NCBI GenBank assembly: GCA_018673955.1
Contig: JABHBJ010000103.1
Coordinates: 1-57,521, forward strand
DNA from: Chloroflexota bacterium
Lineage (GTDB): Bacteria; Chloroflexota; Dehalococcoidia; Lucifugimonadales; Lucifugimonadaceae
DNA length: 57,521 bases
Direction: 5' to 3'
Below, in pieces: positions 8,990-17,065 of this stretch (within the stretch, counting starts at the first letter, position 1; each line of letters opens with the position of its first letter). Below the pieces are notes generated by a model. It was not told the origin of the DNA, did not search any database, and saw nothing but the letters and a program-made list of their open reading frames with translations. The position numbers and the translations under genes were made by a program.

Positions 8990-10042
8990 CTAAACCGAGC
9001 CCTTGAACGATGCCAGTTGATCGGCAAAAGTAAACACAGCAGGAAGTCCACCAGTGTGTAGGAATATGACCGTTTCATCTTCGGAGAATCCGCCCTCTCC
9101 GACCTGATCGATCAAAGCTGCCATCGCGGTGCCCGTGTAGTTGGGGTCGCAGATTATCGCATCGGTCTGAGCAGCAATGTGAATAGCCTCGTTGACCTGC
9201 GCACTCATCACACCGTAGCCCTCGCCAACGTACTGGTCGAGTATTCGCATATCCCTTTTCTCGAACGTCACCGGCAGATCGAGTAGCTCCTGGATGTCCT
9301 TGTTGTGATCGAAGATATATCCACTAAGAGGAACATCGTAGTTCACCGTGACACCCGTGAACTTCCAGTCGAGCCCCATCGATTTCGCGGCAATGATGAG
9401 CCCCGAGAGAGATCGACCCGCAACGCCGATGATATGGACGTTCTTGAGGTCGTTTTCGTCGATTTGTTCGAGAATTTCGATTCCTGCCTGAATGAATCCG
9501 ACCATTCCGACAATTCGTGGGAAGAGATGGTCTTGGATCAGGTAAGGCTTGTGGCCTTCAGATTCCAACTCTTCTTTCATGCGAGTTGCGTAGCCTTCGG
9601 CGTCGCCCGATTGATATTCGTCGAGAAGGTGAAGTTCGGCTCCAAGAATTTTGTCGATCAACAGGTTGCCCTGAATGTTGCGATTCGCTGCGTTCTTTAG
9701 AACGAGAATGTAGCGCATGCCGATTTTATTTGCGGCAGCGGCGGTCATTCGAGCATTGTTCGAGTGATAGTCCATGACGTTGATCATCACGTCGTAGCCT
9801 AGATCAGCAACGTGAGGCATTTCGAACTCGTAGTGCCGAGCTTTATTCCCGCCGTACGCGAGGCCGGTCATATCTTCACGCTTGATCCAGATTTTTGGAC
9901 CACCGAGTCGCTCGGTAAGCCGTGGCATTTCTTCCAGCGGGGTTGGCAGATGTGCGATGTTCATCCGCGGAAGCTTGTCGATCTTGGCCTGAAGTTCGTT
10001 GGGCGTGAGATGTTGTGTCATGGTGCTGGGTGCCAGTGGCAC
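8990..10042 (-). CDS. PLP-dependent ACC deaminase / D-cysteine desulfhydrase family enzyme
   Basis: This 350-residue protein belongs to the tryptophan-synthase-beta-fold (type II) PLP enzymes. The PLP Lys is in LAYGGNKARHYEFEM, the substrate-contacting Ser/Asn are in YHSNNARMTAAAANKIG, and FLHTGGLPAVFTFAD closes the active site. The family includes 1-aminocyclopropane-1-carboxylate deaminase and D-cysteine desulfhydrase, which release ammonia and a 2-oxo acid from small or D-amino acids. The start is GTG 10,042 or ATG 10,021; neither has a good Shine-Dalgarno. It lies downstream of a paralog (10,142-11,170) and an amidohydrolase, and the trio may release and deaminate unusual amino acids. Exact substrate unknown. 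Confidence 0.8.
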   Translation of the reverse strand: MPLAPSTMTQHLTPNELQAKIDKLPRMNIAHLPTPLEEMPRLTERLGGPKIWIKREDMTGLAYGGNKARHYEFEMPHVADLGYDVMINVMDYHSNNARMTAAAANKIGMRYILVLKNAANRNIQGNLLIDKILGAELHLLDEYQSGDAEGYATRMKEELESEGHKPYLIQDHLFPRIVGMVGFIQAGIEILEQIDENDLKNVHIIGVAGRSLSGLIIAAKSMGLDWKFTGVTVNYDVPLSGYIFDHNKDIQELLDLPVTFEKRDMRILDQYVGEGYGVMSAQVNEAIHIAAQTDAIICDPNYTGTAMAALIDQVGEGGFSEDETVIFLHTGGLPAVFTFADQLASFKGSV

Positions 10043-10141
10043 TTTTTCTATGTCTTGGCGGATCTGGGCTAAAACGGGAATTGTAAAGGTGTCGAGTATC
10101 TTGTGTGGTTTGAATTATGATTTCTGTAAAAATTGTCTAAG

Positions 10142-11170
10142 CTAATCTACGAATTTATCGGCGTGGGCGAAGAGTTGGGGGAGTCCGCCGGAGTGGATGA
10201 ACACTATGGTTTCTTCGGGGTCGATTCGTCCCGCACGAAACTCGCCGATCAATCCCGACATCGCCTTTCCGGTGTAGTTGGGATCGAGAATCAGTCCTTC
10301 TGCCTTGCCGACCATCTGAATCGCTTCGATCACACGGTCGTCCGGTTCGCCGTACGCAGGACCTTGATAGTCCTCAAGCACTTGAATATCGTCAGTATCT
10401 AGTGGCTGCTCAAGATCGAACATTTCGACAACCTGCTTCGACCTATCGGCAGTTACGTTCTGGAAATCTTCTATCTTCCCAGGAGAGTACTGGCATGCTG
10501 TTGTGCGCCAGTCGAGACCACGGTTCTTGGCGTAGAGGCGTAAACCGGCGATTGATCGGCCGGTGAGTCCCCAGAATCGAATCGGAGCTTCGACTCCCTC
10601 GTCGGCAAGCTGCTGTTCAAGTTCTAATCCCGTTTCCATGAATCCGATTATTCCCATTACATCAACGAACGGGTCGTCTGGCACGATGTATGGCTTGCGG
10701 TTGCCTGCTGTTTCTGCTGCGAAAATCTTCTCAGCCACTTGTCGGGCGTACTCGATCGGAGTTCGGTGAATCACAGCACCCATAAGCTTGCAGAGCAGGA
10801 GATTTCCAGTGAGCGAAGCATCAATGTTGTCGTGAGACACGATGTGGTATTTCAGCCCAGCCTTCGCGCATCCTGCTGCGATAAATCGAGCCTGATTCGA
10901 GTGATAGTGATTGATGTTGATCACGGTGTCAAAACCACCTTTGAGGATGTTGGCGATCTCGAATTCGAAGTGGCGACCCTTGTTCCCACCGAAAGCCAAA
11001 CCAGTCACATCATCACGCTTCACGAGCATCCTATTTGGTACGTCAACGCCTTCGTCGGTCATCGCTTGCTTCAACCGATCAAGCGGTTCAACAGGTGTAT
11101 TTAGAGTCGAAAGCTTGAAGCGTGGAAGTTCTTCGAGTTTTGTACGGATATGTTCTTGAGAGACGGTCAC
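10142..11170 (-). CDS. PLP-dependent ACC deaminase / D-cysteine desulfhydrase family enzyme, paralog of the next gene
   Basis: This 342-residue protein has the same fold markers as its downstream neighbour: LAFGGNKGRHFEFEI with the PLP Lys, YHSNQARFIAAGCAKAG, and FIHSGGLPQLFAHAD near the C-terminus. Start GTG 11,170 has GGAG eight bases upstream. It begins 24 bases after the amidohydrolase stop and is followed after 99 bases by its paralog, so three minus-strand genes likely form one operon. The two PLP enzymes differ throughout in sequence while keeping the core motifs, so this is an old duplication rather than a recent one. Likely role: deamination of D-amino acids or related small amino acids. 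Confidence 0.8.
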   Translation of the reverse strand: MTVSQEHIRTKLEELPRFKLSTLNTPVEPLDRLKQAMTDEGVDVPNRMLVKRDDVTGLAFGGNKGRHFEFEIANILKGGFDTVININHYHSNQARFIAAGCAKAGLKYHIVSHDNIDASLTGNLLLCKLMGAVIHRTPIEYARQVAEKIFAAETAGNRKPYIVPDDPFVDVMGIIGFMETGLELEQQLADEGVEAPIRFWGLTGRSIAGLRLYAKNRGLDWRTTACQYSPGKIEDFQNVTADRSKQVVEMFDLEQPLDTDDIQVLEDYQGPAYGEPDDRVIEAIQMVGKAEGLILDPNYTGKAMSGLIGEFRAGRIDPEETIVFIHSGGLPQLFAHADKFVD

Positions 11171-11194
11171 AGTGTGTACTCCGAGATTTTGGCG

Positions 11195-12415
11195 TTAGCT
11201 GTTCTGGGCCGGTAGCCAGCCCCACGGTCGGGGTCCGTGATCGAGTGGTTGCGGGATACCGTCTTTTATCGCCATAACTGGCTTGATCGCCTGTGAACCA
11301 GCTTTAGTAGCGCCTGAAGATTCGATGAACGAAAAATCGCCTTCAACAAGATCGACAATCGAGATATCGGCCGTTGTTCCAGTACTGAGCGAGCCAAGAT
11401 TATTGGCGATTCCAAGAATTTCGGCTGGCTTTGATGTAGTCATTCGAATCGCATCCTCGAACGAAATACCCATCGTCATTACTTTGCCCATGCATTCAGT
11501 TAGCGAGAACACCGGGCCAGCGTAAATACCCATTGCGGTGATATCGGAACTGATCGTATCGGGGAGGAACCCTTGGTCGATTACTGCCTGTGCTGAAGCA
11601 AACGTGAAGTTACCTCCCCCAACACCAACGTCGAAGTAAACGCCGTTTTTGCGGGCTTCTTGCGCTTGTGAGATTAGCGATCCGTCTGCCAGTAAAGCAC
11701 CGACAGCCCCACTCAAAGTGTGAGTAACAACATCGCCCTTGCCGAGAATGTCGGCCAAGAGAATTGGCGTGAGATCGGCTGCGATTGGGTTTTGTCCTGC
11801 AATATCTCCAACGTGAACCATCACGAATCCACCAGCTTCATCGGTAATTGCTTTCGCAGCTTTTGGCATGTCATTTCCGAGAGCAGTAATTCCGGGTGTG
11901 ACCATTCGAGCCTTTACGCCCTTGATGATGTCGGGTGCTGATTGGATTACCTGAACCGATGAAGCGTGATCGATATCGCTTGAAGACTTGACCTCAGGAA
12001 GATTTGCAACGCCCATCTTCCCGATGTTGAGAAGCGCCAAAAGTCGGGTTTTGGCATTTGGGACGAGATAGTTGATGAGTCCACCAGAGTTCAAGGCACC
12101 GATGGAACCGGCATCGAGAATGGTCGTCACACCCGCGCTCACCCCGGCGGTATCGGGATCGACCATGAAATCATCGTTATTTGGCTTGCGAATACCGCCA
12201 GCGGCGTGTGTGTGAAGGTCGATTAGGCCTGGCGTTACAACGAGTCCTGTGGCATCGATAGTCCGCTTGCTTGCAGAAGCATCAATGTTGACCTCAACAG
12301 CAGCGATTTTCCCGTTGTTCACGGCGATATCGAGTTTAGTGTCGATGTTATTGGTGGGGTCGAGTACTCGACCGCCAGTGATTACGAGATCGTAGGAAGT
12401 AGGAGGTGTTGGCAT
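11195..12415 (-). CDS. amidohydrolase/deacetylase-family metallohydrolase
   Basis: The 406-residue protein starts at ATG 12,415. It carries the N-terminal strand DLVITGGRVLDPTNNIDT, metal motif LIDLHTHAAGG, candidate carboxylated Lys in GVKARMV, metal His in VMVHVGD and VVTHTLSG, and the catalytic Asp in TISSDITA. It resembles the EF_0837/AHA_3915-type branch of dihydroorotase-like proteins and is shorter and clearly different from the two amidohydrolases at 2-6.6 kb. Such enzymes hydrolyse amides or cyclic imides of amino acids in the cytoplasm. As first gene of a probable operon with two PLP deaminases, it may supply their free amino acid; that link is inference. Confidence 0.8.
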   Translation of the reverse strand: MPTPPTSYDLVITGGRVLDPTNNIDTKLDIAVNNGKIAAVEVNIDASASKRTIDATGLVVTPGLIDLHTHAAGGIRKPNNDDFMVDPDTAGVSAGVTTILDAGSIGALNSGGLINYLVPNAKTRLLALLNIGKMGVANLPEVKSSSDIDHASSVQVIQSAPDIIKGVKARMVTPGITALGNDMPKAAKAITDEAGGFVMVHVGDIAGQNPIAADLTPILLADILGKGDVVTHTLSGAVGALLADGSLISQAQEARKNGVYFDVGVGGGNFTFASAQAVIDQGFLPDTISSDITAMGIYAGPVFSLTECMGKVMTMGISFEDAIRMTTSKPAEILGIANNLGSLSTGTTADISIVDLVEGDFSFIESSGATKAGSQAIKPVMAIKDGIPQPLDHGPRPWGWLPAQNS

Positions 12416-12480
12416 GTTTGTTCCGGAATCGGCAAGTTTGTCACCCCGGTGCGTATCGGAGTTGGAAGTTCGATATAAAT

Positions 12481-12987
12481 CATCTTAGAATTCAGCCAGC
12501 GATTGTGAACGATGCGATGCTCGTTGTCATCCTGCTCAGCGAAATCGTAGAATCATTCCATCCTGTCACCGATCGATTAGGACAAAACGTTCAGATTGAG
12601 CAGCACTAAGAAGCGATTTATGTTGCCGTTGAGCCTGACCGATTTGCGCAAGGAATTACCAGCATTCTAAGCAACACTTCAAAGTTCTCACACTCGGCTC
12701 AAACCATAAGAGCGAGTATCACCAACGTTCGAAATGGAGCACGAATCTAACTCGTAGATAACGGATCTGCAACGGTCGCCGAAGATTTGGAAAACGTCTT
12801 CGATTGCGCTGTGAAGTCCGACATAGAACGTTCGGTTGGCAAACAAGGTTCTGGAATAGGCCTTTTCGTTGCAAATGCAATTTTCGAAGCCCACGGAGGA
12901 AAAATCGTGATCGAAAGTATGCCCGACATCGAGACCAAGGTTTGGATAGAAATTCCAAACGCTGTTGAATCGATAATTTCGGGTTAG
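12481..12987 (+). pseudogene. decayed sensor histidine kinase, C-terminal part
   Basis: A single plus-strand frame reads through HK sequence. It contains the post-DHp linker (EIVESFHPVTDRLGQNVQIE), an N-box-like region (VEPDRFAQGITSILSNTSKF), DNGSATVAEDLENVFD, and the G2 box GSGIGLFVANAIFEAHGGKI followed by the terminal VWIEIP strand. Two TAA codons interrupt it, at 12,607-12,609 and about 12,749, with no frameshift between. The N-terminal sensor and phospho-acceptor His are missing; the frame runs into the start of the divergent amidohydrolase gene. The last bases overlap the end of the convergent enolase-superfamily gene. It is almost certainly non-functional. Confidence 0.8.
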
Positions 12988-14153
12988 TACTCCCGCAAAC
13001 TTCCGTCAGGATTAATAAGCGCTGGGCGTTCGTATGGCACTGGCGGGTAGTGCTTGAATGCTTCTTCGTTTAGTTCCACCCCAATACCGGGTTTGGTTGG
13101 CACTTCGAGATAGCCACCTACTCGCTTAAGAGGTTCTTTTACGAGTTCGGCCTTGATGCCGTGATCGTCGTCATACGGGTATTCCTGCACTGAAATGTTG
13201 TGCACTGCAGCATCGATCTGAACGCATGCCGCGGTGAGAACGCAGCTAAGCGGGTTATGCGGAATGACGCCAACATAGGCCGCTTCTGCCATCGCCGCTA
13301 TTTTCTTCACGTTGGTGATGCCACCGGCAAGCGATAGATCAGGGCGAACAAACGCTGCACCCTGATGATTCATCAGATCACGGAACTGATAGATCGTGTA
13401 CAAACGCTCACCCATTGCCAACGGAATCGGCTGCTGTTGCGCAACCCAACCCCACTGATCCATGTTTTCTGGCTCGATAGGGTCTTCGTAGAAATATAAG
13501 TTGAACGGTTCTAATGCTCGACCCAGCCCGATCGCCTCTGCGGGTGTTAGGCGGTTGACAACGTCGATCATGATGTCGCAATCGGGTCCGGCAGCTTCTC
13601 GAACCGCTGCAATCCGCTCGACGGCGTTGTTCTGCATGCCGGTGAAGCTCATGTTTTCGAGCCCGATCCCTTCTTCGAAATCAGAATTTCCGAAATCTCC
13701 GAACGGATAGACCCTCAGCGCGGTAAATCCCTCCTGGACCCGTACTGCGGCTTCTTCAGCCAGCGCTTCGGGGGAATTGCCGCCGAGATGCGTATACAGG
13801 CGAACTTTCTCGCGAACGGGACCGCCCAGCAGTTCGTAAACCGGCTTGTTTAGCGCCTTGCCCTTAATGTCCCATAAGGCGATGTCGATAGCGCCAATAG
13901 CCGCCATCATGTCCGAACCGCCCCTGAACAGCTGGCGTCGGAACATATGCTGCCAGTGTCGTTCGATGTGCGAAGGGTCTTTGCCGACCAAATACTCTGC
14001 ACAGTACTCAACGGCTGCTCGTGGAACGAACGGCGTACCGCCCGTTCCGCTCGCTGGGTGAAGCTCGCCAACGCCGGTGATCCCTTCATCAGTTTCAACT
14101 TTCACATAGTTGAAGCGATCGACAGGTAGAACGGTTACTTCTGTAACTTTCAT
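12984..14153 (-). CDS. mandelate racemase/enolase-superfamily acid-sugar dehydratase (ManD/RspA-like)
   Basis: This 389-residue protein has the N-terminal capping domain (VKVETDEGITGVGELHP) and a TIM barrel with Mg ligands in IMIDVVNR (Asp), YFYEDPIEPEN (Glu) and LAMGERLYT (Glu). The His of GVIPHNPLS is a candidate acid/base. Instead of the usual KxK base it has ALRVYPFG, with Arg and Tyr, as described for ManD-type dehydratases. Family members remove water from aldonic acids such as D-mannonate or D-gluconate. ATG 14,153 is the start. It converges on the decayed kinase and is divergent from a Gfo/Idh gene. Substrate cannot be fixed from sequence. Confidence 0.85.
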   Translation of the reverse strand: MKVTEVTVLPVDRFNYVKVETDEGITGVGELHPASGTGGTPFVPRAAVEYCAEYLVGKDPSHIERHWQHMFRRQLFRGGSDMMAAIGAIDIALWDIKGKALNKPVYELLGGPVREKVRLYTHLGGNSPEALAEEAAVRVQEGFTALRVYPFGDFGNSDFEEGIGLENMSFTGMQNNAVERIAAVREAAGPDCDIMIDVVNRLTPAEAIGLGRALEPFNLYFYEDPIEPENMDQWGWVAQQQPIPLAMGERLYTIYQFRDLMNHQGAAFVRPDLSLAGGITNVKKIAAMAEAAYVGVIPHNPLSCVLTAACVQIDAAVHNISVQEYPYDDDHGIKAELVKEPLKRVGGYLEVPTKPGIGVELNEEAFKHYPPVPYERPALINPDGSLREY

Positions 14154-14294
14154 AGTGTGAGTGCTCTCAGGTTAGTAGTGACTCGAGGCATTGAATACCC
14201 GTTAGCGACATTTGGCAATAGGCGAGTCGGTGCAGCTGTTTGACCCGAATAGATGATCTCCGGTGTAAGATTTTCGAGAGATTTCTGCAGTTGG

Positions 14295-14309
14295 CTTGAA
14301 GATTTCAAG
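14295..14309. promoter_or_regulatory. palindrome CTTGAA-GAT-TTCAAG upstream of the Gfo/Idh gene
   Basis: A perfect 6-3-6 inverted repeat lies 52 bases before the ATG at 14,361. It overlaps a possible -35 (TTGAAG, 14,296-14,301) with TATATC 18 bases further on. It could be an operator for a local regulator; only the palindrome is directly seen. Confidence 0.3.
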
Positions 14310-14360
14310 TGCGGGTTGGTATATCGGCTGCTCTATACATTGGTGACAAGGAAAAAACTC

Positions 14361-15536
14361 ATGGCAGGACCCCTGCGCGTTGGATTAGTTGGTGTTGGGC
14401 AGCGTGGACTTCAGCATGTTCAGGCGTTGGTAGGCATGCAGGCCGACGAGATGATCCAGATCACCGCTCTTGCCGACCCTTACCCGGAAAACCTCGAAGA
14501 CAGCAAGATCAACAAGTTCGTTGACGGCTACTCATCAGCTGGAATCAATATGTTCGATAGTGCCGACAGCATGATCGAATCGGGTTTGGTCGACGCCATT
14601 TGGTTCGTCATTCCGCCAAACCAGCACAAGGGCGAAATCGAACGAGCTGCAGAGCGCGGAATTGCCATCTTGGCTGAAAAACCTCAGTCGCTTTACTTAG
14701 ACGACATCATTTCTCAGGACGCCGCAATCACCAAGGCTGGCGTGCCAAGCACCGTCGGTTTCCAGATGCGACACGATCGTGGTTACACCGATATCCATGA
14801 CTACCTCAGCGACAAGTGGGTCGCAGCGATGACGATGATCGCCGAGGGCGCAGTTGAAGGCCACGGCGTAAAGCACACCCGAACTGAAGAACAGGGCGGA
14901 CCCGCCAACCGTGTTTGGACCGCCAACCGGGCGTGGTCGGGCACTTCTGTCGTTGAAGCCGGAATTCACCAGACCGACATCATGCGGTACTGGTCGAACG
15001 ACGATGTCGGCTGGGTTCGAGCAACCTACACCGATCGTCCTGCCGAGCTTCACGAAACCGAAGGCGACAATCCGATTGCCTACACCGTGACTTACGGTAT
15101 GAAAAAGGGCGGCGTCGCAAACATCATCTTCACCAAGCCTGCCCGCTCGTACTACGGCGGTCGATTCGATGTGATTATTCACACTCACGGCACGATCAAG
15201 CTTGAAGATGATTTTGTCGACTACACGTTCGATGGCGATTGGCCACCTGCACAGAACCCGACTATAGATCAGGTTCGCAAGGTGATTTCGGCAGGTCCCC
15301 ACACGACTGCAATGGGTGCAGAGAGTACTCGTGCCATCGGTCAGGCATTTGCCAACTCGATTACCGAGAGCGATCCTTCGAGGCGGTTGAATTCGTTCAA
15401 TTCTTCGATCAATTCACTTGCGGCAGTACTTGCAGCGAACATCTCGAACGATCTCGACGGTGAGAAGATTGTTATCGACGAGTTCATCAACGACGATAAG
15501 TACGCCAAGTATCGAGTGAACCCAAACCGGTTGTAA
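14361..15536 (+). CDS. Gfo/Idh/MocA-family NAD(P)-dependent oxidoreductase
   Basis: I place the start at ATG 14,361, with AAGGAAA just upstream, giving 391 residues; an earlier in-frame ATG at 14,253 adds 36 residues without homology. The Rossmann motif VGLVGVGQRGLQH is at the N-terminus, AILAEKPQSL carries the family EKP motif, and VEAGIHQTDIMRYW holds the likely catalytic His/Asp pair. Members oxidise or reduce sugars, inositols and sugar acids. It stands between two enolase-superfamily genes (one divergent upstream, one 205 bases downstream in the same direction), which fits an oxidation-plus-dehydration route for sugar acids. Confidence 0.85.
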   Translation: MAGPLRVGLVGVGQRGLQHVQALVGMQADEMIQITALADPYPENLEDSKINKFVDGYSSAGINMFDSADSMIESGLVDAIWFVIPPNQHKGEIERAAERGIAILAEKPQSLYLDDIISQDAAITKAGVPSTVGFQMRHDRGYTDIHDYLSDKWVAAMTMIAEGAVEGHGVKHTRTEEQGGPANRVWTANRAWSGTSVVEAGIHQTDIMRYWSNDDVGWVRATYTDRPAELHETEGDNPIAYTVTYGMKKGGVANIIFTKPARSYYGGRFDVIIHTHGTIKLEDDFVDYTFDGDWPPAQNPTIDQVRKVISAGPHTTAMGAESTRAIGQAFANSITESDPSRRLNSFNSSINSLAAVLAANISNDLDGEKIVIDEFINDDKYAKYRVNPNRL

Positions 15537-15576
15537 TTCGTCTCGCTTAAATATCAGTCGCGAAATATTACGACCA

Positions 15577-15668
15577 TCATCCTGAGCTCCGTCGAAGGGT
15601 CTTACGTTGCAACAGGTGCATGTCGACTTGCTGCCGCAATCGTGACCCTTCGACGGAGCTCAGGATGA
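15577..15668. repeat. 25-bp perfect inverted repeat, REP-like dispersed element
   Basis: The arm at 15,577-15,601 (starting TCATCCTGAGCTCCGTCGAA) and its exact reverse complement at 15,644-15,668 flank 42 bases. It fills most of the gap between the Gfo/Idh gene and the next enolase-superfamily gene. The arm sequence CCTTCGACGGAGCTCAGGATGA is of a kind found dispersed in intergenic regions of many bacteria. As RNA it would fold into a very stable hairpin and may also work as a bidirectional terminator, although no T run follows. Confidence 0.85.
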
Positions 15669-15741
15669 CAACGAAAAATTCAACCTTAGTCGATACATTC
15701 GTACTTCAGGAACAAGTGCGAAATTACGGAGAAAACATAAA

Positions 15742-16929
15742 TTGCCAATAGCAGGTGAATGGTTCACCCCGACAGGTTTGAGCTTCAATTCGATCAAGGC
15801 CCGCCCCGAAACGACGTGGGTTCACTTTTCTCTCAGCGACTCCAATGGCATTGTTGGGCAGGGCGAGATCACCGATACTCAGGTCGATCAATCTATCGCT
15901 CCGATAGTTGCGAGCCTGGCGAATAATCTTCGTGGCGAGAAACTTACTGCCGATACCGATGTCATCGCACTGAACAATCTAACCATTGAACAGCTTGAGA
16001 CTGATCTTCCGCTAGCAACTGCTGTAAGTGGACTTCGATGTGCAATTGCCGATGCTCTCGCACAAGTTATGCAGTTGCCGCTAGTTGATTACCTGCGCGA
16101 GTTGTACGGTCACCAAGGCAAGGCCGATCGTAAAGTTCAGCTTTACTCGAATATCAATCGAGCGTTGAAGCCGACTTTCGATGGCATGATGGATCGGTCG
16201 CCAGACGGCTTTGCAGAAATGGCACAACGTGCGATGGAGGCCGGGTTTACGACGGCTAAGTGTGCACCGTTCGACGAGTGCAACGCTCCGTTCAATAATC
16301 CCGGTGTTCCCCGGGAAGCCGAAATCGGATTAGACCGAATTCGTGCTGCAAAAGATGTGATTGGATCTGACCGAACGCTATTAGTTGATTGTCATTCACG
16401 CTTTGATCTTCAATCTGCCCTTGCACTTGAGCCTCAACTTCGTGAAGCAGGTGTTGGTTGGTTCGAAGAGCCGGTCGATCCGATCACCATGGCTGACGAC
16501 ATTCGAGCCATTCGTGACAAGGCTGAAATGACCATGGCTGGCGCAGAAATGGGCTACGGTGTGGCTCTATTCAAGAAACTCATGGAAGATGATGTACTCG
16601 ACGTCGTAATGCCCGACGTTAAGTTCTGTGGTGGCCCTGTTGAGGCGTACTTGATCGGACGAGAGCTTGAACCGCGCTGGGGAGGCTCGGTGTCGATGCA
16701 CTGTCCGTCGGGGCCACTCTCGCTACTGGCATCTGCTCACGCAACAGCAGCGTTCGGCGCGACGATCCCGCTTGAGCACGCCGTGTACGAAGCCGATTGG
16801 CGACACGAGGTATTGGAGCCGTTTGAGATCGTGAAGAACGGGTATCTCGAACTACCGGAAGGTCCCGGGCTCGGCGCACGGGTTGATCCGGTGGCTATCG
16901 CCATGCGTGGAAAGCAGTGGACCGAGTAA
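15742..16929 (+). CDS. mandelate racemase/enolase-superfamily protein, divergent galactonate-dehydratase-like
   Basis: The TTG start at 15,742 has GGAG about 11 bases upstream; the product has 395 residues. Active-site candidates are Lys in TTAKCAPFDECN, Asp and His in LLVDCHSRFD, Glu in GWFEEPVDP, Glu in MAGAEMGYG, and His in SMHCPSGPLS. The DxH pairing and late His resemble D-galactonate-dehydratase-type members, but the N-terminal cap is unusual (no clear VKVETD-type strand motif), so the substrate may differ. It follows the Gfo/Idh gene after a repeat-filled 205-base gap. Probably a cytoplasmic Mg-dependent acid-sugar dehydratase. Confidence 0.75.
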   Translation: MPIAGEWFTPTGLSFNSIKARPETTWVHFSLSDSNGIVGQGEITDTQVDQSIAPIVASLANNLRGEKLTADTDVIALNNLTIEQLETDLPLATAVSGLRCAIADALAQVMQLPLVDYLRELYGHQGKADRKVQLYSNINRALKPTFDGMMDRSPDGFAEMAQRAMEAGFTTAKCAPFDECNAPFNNPGVPREAEIGLDRIRAAKDVIGSDRTLLVDCHSRFDLQSALALEPQLREAGVGWFEEPVDPITMADDIRAIRDKAEMTMAGAEMGYGVALFKKLMEDDVLDVVMPDVKFCGGPVEAYLIGRELEPRWGGSVSMHCPSGPLSLLASAHATAAFGATIPLEHAVYEADWRHEVLEPFEIVKNGYLELPEGPGLGARVDPVAIAMRGKQWTE

Positions 16930-16964
16930 CACGCAGGCGTTTTTTTAGGATCTGTCTGGACAAT

Positions 16965-17003
16965 ACTTCCCGAGTGCATCCGAGGGATCTGGTGGGGTAG
17001 CGC
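16965..17003. repeat. dispersed intergenic repeat, copy 1
   Basis: ACTTCCCGAGTGCATCCGAG and the following GGATCTGGTGGGG closely match 25,829-25,866, which differs at only a few positions over the first 27 bases. Both copies are just downstream of a stop codon. The function of this family is unknown. Confidence 0.5.
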
Positions 17004-17065
17004 GAGTCGGCACTGGGCTACATATAAGCTAAATCTGGCTACTCTCACACTGAAAGTTCATAGGC

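Noticed and set aside
8548-9006. 152-codon plus-strand frame
   Set aside because: Its composition is not protein-like, and two better small minus-strand frames with membrane helices and one strong ribosome binding site occupy the region.
14697-15302. 201-codon open frame on the minus strand
   Set aside because: It lies fully inside the Gfo/Idh gene, whose plus-strand product has clear family motifs.
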